From PALSA-894 sp963734185 (lineage in GTDB: Bacteria > Pseudomonadota > Alphaproteobacteria > Rhizobiales > Xanthobacteraceae): a DNA stretch of 64,000 nt. The stretch is from positions 2,356,001 to 2,420,000 of the forward strand of contig CAVTGA010000001.1 in the NCBI GenBank assembly GCA_963734185.1. Reading direction: 5' to 3'. Of the stretch, positions 9,677-17,813 are shown piece after piece. How positions within the stretch are numbered: position 1 is the first letter of the stretch; every line of letters begins with the position of its first letter. The translations under genes and the position numbers were made by a program. Under the pieces are notes generated by a model that saw only the letters and a program-made list of their open reading frames with translations, did not search any database and was not told the origin of the DNA.

Positions 9677-10429
9677 CTATACGTGCTGGCCGCCGTTGAT
9701 GTGGATCTCGGCGCCGTTCACGTAGGACGCAGCTTCGGTGCACAGCACGTAGATGATCTTGGCGACTTCGTCGGGCGTGCCGAGGCGGTGCATCGGGATC
9801 TGGTGCGCCACGATCTCCTCGGTGCCGGGCGAGAGCATCGCGGTATCGATCTCGCCGGGCGCGATCGCGTTGACGCGGATGCCGAGCGCGCCGAAGTCCG
9901 ACGCCATCTCGCGCGTGAGCGAGGCGAGCGCCGCCTTGGAGGTGGCGTAGGCGGCGCCGGCGAATGGGTGCACGCGCGAGCCGGCGATCGAGGTGACGTT
10001 CACTACCGAGCCTTTGGTGGCCTTGAGCTCGTCAAGCAGGCCGCGCGCGAGCATGATCGGGGCGAAGAAGTTCACCTGGAACACGTGGCTCCACACGTCG
10101 CGCGTCGTGTCGATCGCGCCGAGCCTTTTTCCCTCGTTCGCCTTGGGCGAGATCGCGGCGTTGTTGACCAGCGCGTGCAGCTCGCCGTCGAGCCGCCGCT
10201 TGATCTCGGCGATCGCCGCGACGGTGTTGGCGGGATCGGCGAGATCGACCTGGATGTGATCCTCGGGGCCCGCCTCCCACGGACAGTTCTCCGGGAAGCC
10301 GTGGCGCGAGCAGGTGATCACGCGCCAGCCCGCGGCTGAGAACCGTTTCACCGTGGCATGGCCGATGCCGCGGCTGGCTCCGGTGAGCAGCAGGATGCGG
10401 CGCGGTTGGTTGGGTTGCGAAGTCGCCAT
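9677..10429 (-). CDS. SDR family NAD(P)-dependent oxidoreductase
   Basis: A 250-aa classical short-chain dehydrogenase. TGASRGIG at residues 16-23 is the nucleotide-binding loop, NNAAIS is the structural motif, a Ser follows in VNVTSIAGS, and YATSKAAL gives the catalytic Tyr-x3-Lys. The tail YVNGAEIHINGGQHV is typical of FabG-like members that oxidise or reduce hydroxy/keto groups. The substrate cannot be deduced. It lies between the type IIG gene and a block of palindromic repeats, apparently as its own unit. Confidence 0.88.
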   Translation of the reverse strand: MATSQPNQPRRILLLTGASRGIGHATVKRFSAAGWRVITCSRHGFPENCPWEAGPEDHIQVDLADPANTVAAIAEIKRRLDGELHALVNNAAISPKANEGKRLGAIDTTRDVWSHVFQVNFFAPIMLARGLLDELKATKGSVVNVTSIAGSRVHPFAGAAYATSKAALASLTREMASDFGALGIRVNAIAPGEIDTAMLSPGTEEIVAHQIPMHRLGTPDEVAKIIYVLCTEAASYVNGAEIHINGGQHV

Positions 10430-10438
10430 GGGCGGATG

Positions 10439-10539
10439 CTAGAGGGGTTTCCGTTTCTTCGGAATCGAAAACCGCTCTAGGTTCCTCTGTTTGTCGCATT
10501 TTCTGCGGCGAACCGCGGCACACTTCGCCGGAAAATGCT
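10439..10539. repeat. Intergenic palindromic repeats (family G, copy 1)
   Basis: Two hairpins in tandem. The first pairs TAGAGGGGTTT with AAACCGCTCTA (about 10440-10479). The second is the word set TTTTCTGCGGCGAACCGC ... ACTTCGCCGGAAAATGCTC (10497-10540). A near-identical second-type element is at 50873-50919. The spacer 10430-10707 has no gene. Confidence 0.6.
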
Positions 10540-10706
10540 CTAGTGCCCCGAACCCGAAGTTCGCACACAATGTGCGGCAGGGACAGTTGCGAACTTCGGG
10601 TTCAAAAGGGGCACTAGAATCATCGAGTTGCTAGTGTCCCTTTGATTCCGAAGTTCGCATCCGAGTGGGCTGCAAGCGCTGGCGAACTTCGGAATCGGGA
10701 CACTAG
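10540..10706. repeat. Twin-hairpin CTAG-ended repeat (family B, copy 1)
   Basis: A 167-bp element of two adjacent hairpins. The first (10540-10617) opens with CTAGTGCCCC and closes with GGGGCACTAG; the second (10630-10706) opens with CTAGTGTCCC and closes with GGGACACTAG. Both contain GAAGTTCGC and its complement as inner stems. A second 167-bp copy with the same organisation is at 12021-12187. No ORF is inside, so it resembles a miniature mobile or REP-type element. Confidence 0.85.
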
Positions 10707-10707
10707 C

Positions 10708-11349
10708 TCACGGATAGAGCCGCGTCTTGCGCCATGGCGCACCGAAAGCCTCGCGCTCGAACACGATGCGGTCGTGCAGCCGGAACGGCCGGTCGTGCCA
10801 GAACTCCATGACCAGCGGCACGATGCGGTAGCCCGACCAGTGCGGCGGCCGGGGCACGGCGCCGATGGCGTGCTTTGCCGTATAGAGAGCGATCGCCTTC
10901 TCGAACGCGAGCCGGGTTTCCAGCGGGCGCGACTGCTGGCTCGCCCACGCCCCGATCTGCGCCCCCTTCGGGCGGCTGGCGAAATAGGCGTCGGCGTCCT
11001 CCGCCGTCACCCGCTCGACCGGCCCGCGTACGCGCACCTGACGGTTCAGGGATTTCCAATAGAACAGCAGCGCGGCCTTGGGCGCGAGCCCAAGTTCCCG
11101 CCCTTTGTTGCTTTCGGTGTTGGTGTAGAACGTGAAGCCGCGGGCATCGACGCCCTTCAACAACACCATGCGCACGTTCGGCAGGCCGTCGGGATCGACG
11201 GTCGCGAGCGCCATGGCGTTGGGATCGCGTGGCTCGCCCTGCTTGGCCTCGTCGAACCAATGCGTGAAAAGCCGTAACGGCTCGTCGGCCTCGGTGAAAT
11301 CACCGGACGTTAACCAGTTCTGGTGTTCCATCGCCTTCGTGTCCGACAT
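10708..11349 (-). CDS. pdxH: Pyridoxamine 5'-phosphate oxidase
   Basis: A 213-aa FMN enzyme that oxidises pyridoxamine/pyridoxine phosphate to pyridoxal 5'-phosphate, the last step of vitamin B6 synthesis and salvage. Seen: the FMN-binding block VRMVLLKGVDARGFTFYTN, RQVRVRGPVERV, and the C-terminal signature ending WRKTRLYP. Length and the conserved tail match PdxH rather than the wider split-barrel family. The stop codon abuts the family B repeat. The divergent lipoprotein gene may start 11 bp inside its 5' end. Confidence 0.95.
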   Translation of the reverse strand: MSDTKAMEHQNWLTSGDFTEADEPLRLFTHWFDEAKQGEPRDPNAMALATVDPDGLPNVRMVLLKGVDARGFTFYTNTESNKGRELGLAPKAALLFYWKSLNRQVRVRGPVERVTAEDADAYFASRPKGAQIGAWASQQSRPLETRLAFEKAIALYTAKHAIGAVPRPPHWSGYRIVPLVMEFWHDRPFRLHDRIVFEREAFGAPWRKTRLYP

Positions 11350-11854
11350 TGCGTACAGAACCTCCCGGAGCCGCCTGCCCGCAGGCGCGACCCGGCTTGG
11401 TTATAGTGCAACCGCCCGGGCGTGGCGACGGCGCGTCGCCTCCGTCCTGCTCCTTGCCTGCGCACTCGGCAGCGGCGGCTGCAGCATGTCCTACAAGCTC
11501 GACTCCTTCTTCCCCAAGAAGGAGGACAAGCCGATCGTCACCGGCTCGCTCGCGCCTGCCGCCGCACCGGCCCTGCCGGCCGATAGCGACCTTGCGCTCG
11601 CCAAGGCGGCGGCCGCAGAGGTGGTGGGAAGCGGGGTGAAGGACGCGAGCCAGCCGTGGGAGAACCCGCAGACCGGCGCGCGCGGCACCGTGACTCCGAT
11701 CGCCGACGCCTACACTCAGGACGGTTTCCTGTGCCGGGACTTCCTTGCGAGCTACGTGCGCAGCGGCGCGGAATCCTGGCTGCAGGGCGATGCCTGCCGC
11801 ATGCATAAGGGCAAATGGACCGTGCGCAGCCTGCGGCCGCTCAAGCGGACCTAG
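11339..11854 (+). CDS. RT0821/Lpp0805-type surface-antigen lipoprotein
   Basis: About 171 aa. A basic run (RRR) and a hydrophobic segment VASVLLLACALGSGGC form a lipoprotein signal with a Gly-Gly-Cys lipobox. The mature part ends in a block reading CRDFLASYV ... GDACRMHKGKW, the pattern of the 17-kDa-antigen-like C-terminal domain of outer-membrane lipoproteins. The start is uncertain: no ATG fits. The GTG at 11339 is the nearest in-frame start that includes the signal peptide; it overlaps the divergent pdxH start by 11 bp. The function is not known. Confidence 0.7.
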   Translation: MSDIAYRTSRSRLPAGATRLGYSATARAWRRRVASVLLLACALGSGGCSMSYKLDSFFPKKEDKPIVTGSLAPAAAPALPADSDLALAKAAAAEVVGSGVKDASQPWENPQTGARGTVTPIADAYTQDGFLCRDFLASYVRSGAESWLQGDACRMHKGKWTVRSLRPLKRT

Positions 11855-11860
11855 CCGGTG

Positions 11861-11959
11861 TCCCGGACGCGGTGCATCATGAAATGATGCACCGCCCGCC
11901 ACAGAACGGTACGATCCCGGGTCTGCAGCGCACCGTTGCACGCTGCGCTGCGCCCGGGA
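11861..11959. repeat. Intergenic palindromic repeat (family I)
   Basis: TCCCGG at 11861 pairs with CCGGGA ending at 11959. Inside is a strong hairpin with 12-bp perfect arms, GCGGTGCATCAT - GAA - ATGATGCACCGC (11869-11895). It follows the lipoprotein gene and could end its transcript. The 371-bp spacer 11855-12225 is made up almost entirely of this and the next repeat. Confidence 0.7.
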
Positions 11960-12020
11960 AACGCCCGCGTTGCACTTCGGCCACACTGCCCCCACATTGA
12001 AGCGGAATGCCGGGCGGCCG

Positions 12021-12187
12021 CTAGTGCCCCCAAACCCGAAGTTCGCACACACGTGCGGCAAGGAGGGTTGCGAACTTCGGGTTCAAAAGGGGCACTAGAA
12101 TCATAGAGGTGCTAGTGTCCCTTTGATTCCGCAGTTCGCCTCCGAGTGTGCCGCACGGGCTGGCGAACTTCGGAATCGGGACACTAG
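12021..12187. repeat. Twin-hairpin CTAG-ended repeat (family B, copy 2)
   Basis: Same length and architecture as the copy at 10540-10706: hairpin one 12021-12098, hairpin two 12111-12187, with the same four CTAGTG/CACTAG termini and GAAGTTCGC inner stems. The loops differ slightly (GAATCATAGAGGT versus GAATCATCGAGTT as linker). It ends 38 bp before the J-protein start codon. Confidence 0.85.
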
Positions 12188-12225
12188 TGAGCCGTCCGGC
12201 CTGTCATGTGCGGAGCACGAGCACC

Positions 12226-13218
12226 ATGCGCGACCCCTATGAGGTGTTGGGGGTGTCGAAATCGGCGAGCCCGGCGGAGGTCAAGAAGGCCTTCCGCAAG
12301 CTCGCCAAGAAGTTTCACCCCGATGCCAACCGCAAGGACCCGAAGGCGGCGGGGAAGTTCGCCGAGCTCAACGGCGCCTATGAGGTCATCGGCGACGAGA
12401 CCAAGCGCAAGGCGTTCGACCGCGGCGAGATCGACGCGGAGGGCAAGCCGCGCTTCCACGGCTTCGAGGGGTTCGGTCCCGGCGGCGCGGGCGGGCCCGG
12501 CTTCGGCCGCGACAGCACGTTCGAGAGCTTCACCTGGGGACCGGACGGCTTCCGCCGCACGACCACGCACGGCGGCAGCGGCGGACCAAGCGGGCGCTTC
12601 GAAGACGTCCTGAGCAGCATGTTCGGGTTCGGCGGCGCGCGCGGGCCGCACGGCGGGCCTGCGTTCGAGGCCGAGGACATCGGCTCGGCGCTGCGCGGCA
12701 ATGACGTCGCGATCGCGTTGACGGTCACGCTCGAAGAGGCCGCGCACGGCGCGACGCGCCGCCTGCAACTGCCCAACGGCAAGGATGTCGACGTCAAGAT
12801 CCCGGCCGGCATCGCCGACGGCCAGCAGATTCGCCTCAAAGGCCAGGGCATGCCCGCACCGTCGAGCGGACCGACGGGCGACGCGCTGGTCACGGTGACG
12901 ATCGCGCCGCACGCGCACTTCAAGGTCGACGGGCCGAACCTGCGGCTCGACCTGCCGGTGACGCTCGACGAAGCGGTGCTCGGCGCCAAGGTCCGGGTGC
13001 CGACGCTGGACGGCGCGGTGGAACTCGCGATTCCCCCCAATACCAGCGGCGGGCGCACCTTCCGCCTCAAGGGCAAGGGCTTGCCGCGCACGAGCGGACC
13101 CGGCGACCTGTTCGCGACCGTGCGCATCGTACTGCCCGACGGCAAGGATGCCGAGCTGGAGGAGCTGATGAAGAAGTGGCGCGAGGGCAAGCGCTACGAT
13201 CCGCGCAAGGGGATGTGA
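12226..13218 (+). CDS. DnaJ C-terminal domain co-chaperone (CbpA-like, no zinc finger)
   Basis: A 330-aa type II J-protein. Residues 1-65 are the J-domain with HPD at 31-33, which stimulates DnaK ATPase activity. A Gly/Phe-rich linker (FEGFGPGG...) follows. Residues 160-320 are the two beta-barrel substrate-binding domains (ALTVTLEEAAHGATRR, VKIPAGIADGQQIRLKGQG, GDLFATVRI). There are no CxxCxGxG repeats, separating it from DnaJ proper. The ATG at 12226 gives the standard MRDPYEVLGV start; the frame is open 26 codons further upstream into the repeat, which is unlikely to be coding. Confidence 0.93.
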   Translation: MRDPYEVLGVSKSASPAEVKKAFRKLAKKFHPDANRKDPKAAGKFAELNGAYEVIGDETKRKAFDRGEIDAEGKPRFHGFEGFGPGGAGGPGFGRDSTFESFTWGPDGFRRTTTHGGSGGPSGRFEDVLSSMFGFGGARGPHGGPAFEAEDIGSALRGNDVAIALTVTLEEAAHGATRRLQLPNGKDVDVKIPAGIADGQQIRLKGQGMPAPSSGPTGDALVTVTIAPHAHFKVDGPNLRLDLPVTLDEAVLGAKVRVPTLDGAVELAIPPNTSGGRTFRLKGKGLPRTSGPGDLFATVRIVLPDGKDAELEELMKKWREGKRYDPRKGM

Positions 13219-13243
13219 GGGCGGCCGCGAGCTCCGCTCTCTC

Positions 13244-13416
13244 CCAACCCTCCCCTGGAGGGGGAGGGTCGACGCGAGCGTGAGCGAGCGGCGGGGTGGG
13301 GTGACTGAATCAGTCGAAGTCAGAATTTCGGTTCGGCGAAGAAAGATCACCCCACCCCGCTCATACCTTCGCTGCGCTCAGGTGTGAGCGACCCTCCCCC
13401 TCCAGGGGAGGGTTGG
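13244..13416. repeat. Long perfect inverted repeat (family D, copy 1)
   Basis: 28-bp perfectly complementary arms (13244-13271 and 13389-13416) rich in CCCTCCC/GGGAGGG, with inner words CGCGAGCG-TGAGCGAGCGG and CACCCCACCCCGC. A related element is at 18913-19050. It fills most of the 309-bp gap after the J-protein gene. It could form a strong bidirectional terminator-like structure, although no T-run is obvious. Confidence 0.8.
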
Positions 13417-13527
13417 CGCGCGCGGCTCCCTTGTACGCGCCAACAGGACTCCCAAAGCCGGAAGCGCAGCGATATCTGCGGGTTCGCGCCATAGTTTCCC
13501 GCGGACACATAGACTATAATTCAGTTC

Positions 13528-13920
13528 ATGGCCGACGCCCTGAAACGAGCATCTGAAACCTTCGCGGCTGCGCCGAAGCATTCACAAGCCGAAGCCGCGG
13601 TGTCTCCCGGCCAATCCAAACGCGACGATATTGTCCGCAACGTGCGACGATTCGAGGAGAACGCCGCACAATGGCGTGCGCAGATGCTGAAGATTCGGCA
13701 AGACGTGGCGGACATGTACAAAGACTTGTCCGAGTTGCCGATCCCCGCTGCAAAGTTCGACGAACAGGTACACGGGCTCGATGAATTCATCGAGCGGGTC
13801 GACCACGAGATCGAAACCGAACGGCTGGCGTTGGAGAGGGGCAGGCTCTCAGGAAGGCAGACCGTTGCAACACTCATGAAGTCTTCGTCAGATAATGCAC
13901 ATTTTGCAAAAAAATTCTGA
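13528..13920 (+). CDS. Hypothetical coiled-coil protein, frame 0 part ending at an A7 run
   Basis: A 130-aa, charged, helical protein (many Glu/Arg/Gln; a likely coiled coil around residues 35-110), with no signal or membrane segment. It is not recognised. The frame ends three codons after GCA AAA AAA (A-run at 13908-13914). Coding-like sequence continues without interruption in the -1 frame to 14141, so this is either the N-terminal part of a frameshifted gene or a product with programmed frameshifting. It is comparatively AT-rich next to its neighbours, suggesting acquired DNA. Confidence 0.55.
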   Translation: MADALKRASETFAAAPKHSQAEAAVSPGQSKRDDIVRNVRRFEENAAQWRAQMLKIRQDVADMYKDLSELPIPAAKFDEQVHGLDEFIERVDHEIETERLALERGRLSGRQTVATLMKSSSDNAHFAKKF

Positions 13921-14141
13921 AGAGAATCCACGAAACGGGAGTCGACCAGCACAATGCTCGCGTCGATTTCTATAACTTCCTGCTGGCCTTGAGAGCCGAG
14001 TATCATCGCAGATCGCACGGCGGACCGGCTTTTGAAAAAGCGGAAGATCTGGTTGCTCACCTGCACAAACAGCCGCTGCACCACTCGGGCTACACCATTC
14101 ACCTCGCACGAGTTGATACAGGTCGTGTCAATTGCCGTTGA
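13914..14141 (+). other. -1 frame continuation of the preceding gene
   Basis: From the A7 run the -1 frame reads ILKRIHETGVDQHNARVDF, then YNFLLALRAEYHRRSHGGP, AFEKAEDLVAHLHKQPLHH and SGYTIHLARVDTG, ending in TGA at 14139-14141. The composition is protein-like, and it starts exactly where the upstream frame stops. Slippage on A AAA AAA would produce one protein of about 204 residues. The function is unknown. Confidence 0.5.
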
Positions 14142-14296
14142 TGATGTCGAGGCGCTCGCAGGCCGCCTTCGAGCGTCAGGATCGTGTCGCCATCCTCCCG
14201 CCCGAGCTCGTTCATGCCGTGGCCCATGACAAAGAGCGCTTGCATGAATGCCCTCGCCTCGCTTCGCGCTTTCATACGCGCCGAGTCAGCCCCATC

Positions 14297-14376
14297 GTGG
14301 CCAGACTTGTCCCGGCGATCCACGCCTTTGACGTAAGAAGCAAGACGTGGATGCCCGGCACAAGGCCGGGCATGAC
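14297..14376. repeat. Intergenic palindromic repeat (family H)
   Basis: Imperfect inverted repeat: GTGGCCAGACTTGTCCCGG ... CACG, a loop of about 30 bp, then CGTGGATGCCCGGCACAAGG followed by CCGGGCATGAC. It is a common type of repeat in Rhizobiales intergenic DNA. The rest of 14142-14512 holds nothing firm; a short reverse-strand stretch at about 14150-14275 (GHGMNELGREDGDTILTLEG) looks faintly coding but is unassignable. Confidence 0.55.
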
Positions 14377-14512
14377 GGAGGAGAGGATGTCGCGAATGCC
14401 CATACTCGCCCACCACGCGGCAAAAAAGGCCCACGCTACGTGATAGCGGCAGGACTCCCCAAGCCCGCAAGCGTGCGATAGCGTCGCTGCAGCAAGATGC
14501 GAGGGAGGACCA

Positions 14513-15523
14513 ATGATGACCGCACACGCCCGCAGCTTGGCTATCGCCGCCGCCGCGCTCTCCGCGGCGTTTTTCGCCGCGCTCGGCCCCGCCCGCGCCG
14601 AAGAGATCGTGGTCAGCAATTACGGCGTGACCACCAACGGCATGCCCTATGCGGTCGCGCTCGCCAAGGGCTTCTTCAAGCAGCAGGGCGCGAACGTCAC
14701 CGGCATTCTCTCCTCCGACGGCGGCGGCACCACGGTGCGCACGCTGCTCGGGGGCAACCTTGCCTATGGCGAGGTCAACCCGACCGCGACCGTCACCGCC
14801 ATCCAACAGGGCGCGGAGCTGAAGATCATCAGCGACAATGTGCAGACCGTCGCGGAATTCATCTGGGCGGTGAAGCCGGATTCCCCGATCAAAAGCGCCG
14901 CCGACCTGAAGGGCAAGAAGATCGGCTACACCAATCCGCGCTCGACCAGCCAGGCGCTTGCGATCCTGATCCTGGAGAAAGCCGGCCTGCAGCCGAACGA
15001 CGCCGAGCTGGTCAAGACCGGAGGATTCGGCGAAGGGCTGGTGGCGCTCGACCTCGGCGCCGTCGACATCACGCCGATCCCCGAGCCGCTCTGGTCGCAG
15101 CACCAGGCCAAGTACCGCGCCGTGATCCGCGCCAGCGACCTTCTTCCCCCGCTCGACAACGTGGTCGGCGTGACCACCGCCAAGGCGGCGGCGACACGCG
15201 GCGATTTCCTGCGCGCGGTCATCCGCGCGCGCCGCCAGGCGGTCGATTTCATGTACGCCAACCCGGACGAGGCCGGCGACATCATCGCCACGGCCTACAA
15301 CCTCACCCCCGCGGTCGCGCGCAGCGCGGTGCGCAACCTCGCGACCAGCCACGAGAAGGGCGGCCTGCGCTACTGGGGCCCGGGCAACGTCAATATCAAA
15401 GGCCTGGACGACATGATGCGCGCGCAGCGCCTGGTCGGCGCGCTCAAGGGCGAGGTCGACTGGAGCAGGATCATCGACGAGAGTTTTCTGCCGGACGATC
15501 TGAAGCGAAAACCCGGAGGCTGA
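14513..15523 (+). CDS. ABC transporter substrate-binding protein (NitT/TauT, SsuA/THI5-like)
   Basis: A 336-aa periplasmic solute-binding protein. A Sec signal peptide (AARSLAIAAAALSAAFFAAL-type stretch with an AEE cleavage area near residue 30) precedes the mature domain. That domain starts IVVSNYGVTTNGMPYAVALA and contains DLKGKKIGYTNPRSTSQAL, the typical ligand-pocket region of the SsuA/ThiY superfamily. GAGGGAGG lies just before the start codon. First gene of a four-gene importer operon (binding protein, ATPase, two permeases). The ligand (organosulfonate, nitrate, pyrimidine precursor or similar) cannot be told from sequence. No TPP riboswitch is visible upstream. Confidence 0.9.
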   Translation: MMTAHARSLAIAAAALSAAFFAALGPARAEEIVVSNYGVTTNGMPYAVALAKGFFKQQGANVTGILSSDGGGTTVRTLLGGNLAYGEVNPTATVTAIQQGAELKIISDNVQTVAEFIWAVKPDSPIKSAADLKGKKIGYTNPRSTSQALAILILEKAGLQPNDAELVKTGGFGEGLVALDLGAVDITPIPEPLWSQHQAKYRAVIRASDLLPPLDNVVGVTTAKAAATRGDFLRAVIRARRQAVDFMYANPDEAGDIIATAYNLTPAVARSAVRNLATSHEKGGLRYWGPGNVNIKGLDDMMRAQRLVGALKGEVDWSRIIDESFLPDDLKRKPGG

Positions 15524-15529
15524 GAGTTC

Positions 15530-16327
15530 ATGACGGCCGCGCATGTCGCGCTGCGCGGCGTCACGCGCGTGTTTCCCGCACTGCAAGGCGGCGCGGAGGT
15601 CAAGGCGCTCGGACCGATCGACCTCGACCTGAAGCCTGGCGAATTCTTCGCCGTGGTGGGGCCTTCGGGCTGCGGCAAGTCGACCTTGCTGGAGATCATC
15701 GCCGGACTGCAGAGCCCGAGCGCCGGCAGCGTCACGTTCGAGGGCCGCGACATCGGCGGGCAGGTGCCCGAGGGCATCGGCGTCGTGTTCCAGGAGGACG
15801 CCTGCTTTCCCTGGCTCAGCGTTGGCGACAACATCGCGTTCGGCCTGCGCCAGACCGACCTCGGTGCAAGCGAGATCGACAGCCGCGTCGCGCATGCGCT
15901 CGCGCTCATGGGCCTGGCCGAGTTCGCCGCCGCCTATCCGGCGCAGCTTTCCGGCGGCATGCGCCAGCGCGTGTGCCTGGCGCGAACCCTGGTGCAGCGC
16001 CCGCGCCTGATCCTGCTCGACGAGCCGTTCGGCGCGCTCGATCAGCAGACGCGTTTCCTGATGGGCGACGAATTGCTCAGGCTGTGGCGCGAGAGCGGCG
16101 CCACCGTCCTGCTCATCACCCACTCGCTCGACGAGGCCGCGATGCTCGCCGACCGCATCGGCGTGATGTCGGCACGGCCGGGCCGCATGCTCGAGCTGAT
16201 CGAAACGCAATGGGCCGCCGCGCGCGGCAGCCGCGTGATCACCGACTCGGCGTTCGGCGCGATCACGGCGCGGCTGTGGGAACTGCTGCGCGAGGAATCG
16301 GTGCGCGCGATGGCGCCGTCGCCATGA
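15530..16327 (+). CDS. ABC transporter ATP-binding protein (NitT/TauT family)
   Basis: A 265-aa nucleotide-binding subunit on the cytoplasmic face. Walker A GPSGCGKST at 44-52, Q-loop in VFQEDACFPW, signature LSGGMRQR, Walker B LILLDEPFGALD, and the H-loop in LLITHSLDEA are all present. It starts 6 bp after the binding-protein stop and its TGA overlaps the ATG of the first permease (ATGA), so it is translationally coupled. It powers the importer encoded at 14513-17813. Confidence 0.95.
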   Translation: MTAAHVALRGVTRVFPALQGGAEVKALGPIDLDLKPGEFFAVVGPSGCGKSTLLEIIAGLQSPSAGSVTFEGRDIGGQVPEGIGVVFQEDACFPWLSVGDNIAFGLRQTDLGASEIDSRVAHALALMGLAEFAAAYPAQLSGGMRQRVCLARTLVQRPRLILLDEPFGALDQQTRFLMGDELLRLWRESGATVLLITHSLDEAAMLADRIGVMSARPGRMLELIETQWAAARGSRVITDSAFGAITARLWELLREESVRAMAPSP

Positions 16328-17070
16328 CCGCCGGCACGGTGCGGCTCGCGCTCGCGCTCGCGCTCGTTCTGCTGCTTGAGGCCTTGGTGCGCTTCGGCTT
16401 CATCGCCCGCTTCGCCATGATCCCGCCGAGCGAAATCCTCTGGCATCTCGGGCGCATCCTGGCGAGCGGACAGTTCGCGGCCGCGATCGCCAAGACGCTC
16501 GGCAATGTCGCGCTCGCCTGCGCGGCGGCGGTCGCCGCCGGCATCGTGCTCGGCACGCTGATCCACCGCGCCCGTCCGCTGCGCGAGGCGCTCGACCCGC
16601 TGTTCGCCGCCTACTATGCGATTCCGGTCTATGCCTTCTATCCGCTGTTCATCGTGATCTTCGGGCTCGGCGACCTGCCCCAGGTGCTGATCGGCTTCAT
16701 GCTCGGACTGGTGGCCGTGATCGTGAACACGCTCAACGGACTCGACCGCGTGCCGCGCGTGCTGATCAAAACCGCGCGCATCCATCGGCTCGGTGCGCTC
16801 GGCACCGCGTTGAAAGTCTCCCTGCCCTATGCGGCGCCGTACATCTTCACCGGCATCAAGCTCGCGGTCGCGTATTCGTTCATCGGCGTGATCGGCGCCG
16901 AGCTGATCATGTCGCGCACCGGGATCGGTTACGAGATCGGCTTTGCCTACAACAATTTCGACAATGCGGTGATGTACCCGCTGATCGTGCTGGTGCTGGC
17001 GATCGCCGCGACCGTCAACTCGCTGTTCTTCATATGGGAGAAGAAGATACTGGCGAGGCGGCGCAAATGA
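16324..17070 (+). CDS. ABC transporter permease, first of two
   Basis: A 248-aa integral membrane protein of the BPD_transp_1 class with about six hydrophobic segments. The cytoplasmic EAA-like loop lies around the region reading VPRVLIKTARIHRLGALGTALKVSLP, which contacts the ATPase. It begins with the ATG that overlaps the ATPase stop and ends overlapping the next permease by four bases. The overall fold matches SsuC/TauC permeases. Confidence 0.92.
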   Translation: MTAGTVRLALALALVLLLEALVRFGFIARFAMIPPSEILWHLGRILASGQFAAAIAKTLGNVALACAAAVAAGIVLGTLIHRARPLREALDPLFAAYYAIPVYAFYPLFIVIFGLGDLPQVLIGFMLGLVAVIVNTLNGLDRVPRVLIKTARIHRLGALGTALKVSLPYAAPYIFTGIKLAVAYSFIGVIGAELIMSRTGIGYEIGFAYNNFDNAVMYPLIVLVLAIAATVNSLFFIWEKKILARRRK

Positions 17071-17813
17071 CGCTTCTTTCGCATCGCGCGCTCGGCACCG
17101 CGGCGGTCATCGGCGCGCTCATCGCCGGCTGGCAGGTGCTGTACTGGTATGCCGGCGCGAACGCCCTCACCGCGCCGCTCGAAACGTTCCGCTACACGGC
17201 GGAGTTGGTCGCCGCGCCGCGCTTCCATCCGCATCTGCTGGAGACCTTGCGGGCGTTCGGCCTCGCGCTCGGCTTCGCGCTTTCGCTCGGTATCGCGATC
17301 GGGTTCTCGCTCGGCTTGAGCCGCTTCGCCGGCGAGGTGGCCGAGCCGGTGCTGGTCGCGCTCTACTCGATCCCGAAGATCACGCTCTATCCGATCGTGC
17401 TGCTCGCCTTCGGCATCGGCATGCCGGCGAAAGTCGCGTTCGGGGCGATCCACGGCATCGTGCCGATCGCGATCTTCACGCTCGGCGCGGTGCGCAATCT
17501 CAATCCGGTGTACCTGAAGACCGCGCGCACGTTGCGCATGACGCCATGGCAGATCGTCCGCCGCGTGCTGTTGCCGGCGGCGACGCCGGAGATCTTCACC
17601 GGCATCCGCATCGGCTTCTCGCTCACCCTGATCGGCACGCTCCTGGGCGAGATGTTCGCCTCGCAGCGCGGCTTGGGCTTCCTGCTGATCCAGGCGATCG
17701 GCCTGCACAATATCAAGCTGATCATGGCGCTGACCTTGATCCTCGTGGTCGCGGCGGTAAGCGCGAGCGCGCTGCTGCTCAGGGTGGATCGGAGATTGCG
17801 GCGATATTTGTAG
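17067..17813 (+). CDS. ABC transporter permease, second of two
   Basis: A 248-aa membrane subunit homologous in layout to the preceding gene (ALYSIPKITLYPIVLLAFGIG, then the EAA-type loop YLKTARTLRMTPWQIVRRV). The importer therefore probably uses a heterodimeric permease, whereas the SsuC/TauC type is usually a homodimer. The start is set at the ATG overlapping the upstream stop (ATGA at 17067-17070); the frame is open 11 codons upstream. Its TAG stop is contributed by the family A repeat. Confidence 0.9.
   Translation: MTLLSHRALGTAAVIGALIAGWQVLYWYAGANALTAPLETFRYTAELVAAPRFHPHLLETLRAFGLALGFALSLGIAIGFSLGLSRFAGEVAEPVLVALYSIPKITLYPIVLLAFGIGMPAKVAFGAIHGIVPIAIFTLGAVRNLNPVYLKTARTLRMTPWQIVRRVLLPAATPEIFTGIRIGFSLTLIGTLLGEMFASQRGLGFLLIQAIGLHNIKLIMALTLILVVAAVSASALLLRVDRRLRRYL

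Noticed and set aside
10439..12187. Insertion sequence carrying pdxH and the lipoprotein gene between two direct copies of the twin-hairpin repeat
   Set aside because: No transposase lies between the copies and the genes are housekeeping types; independent insertion of small repeats is simpler.
13521..14102. 193-aa reverse-strand open frame spanning the A7 frameshift
   Set aside because: It is uninterrupted, which is tempting, but is Ser/Arg/Cys-rich without any motif, and the forward strand has the coding pattern in both parts.
14099..16210. 703-aa reverse-strand open frame
   Set aside because: Shadow of the ABC importer genes. Its last part (14150-14275) looks slightly protein-like but has no start, domain or partner.
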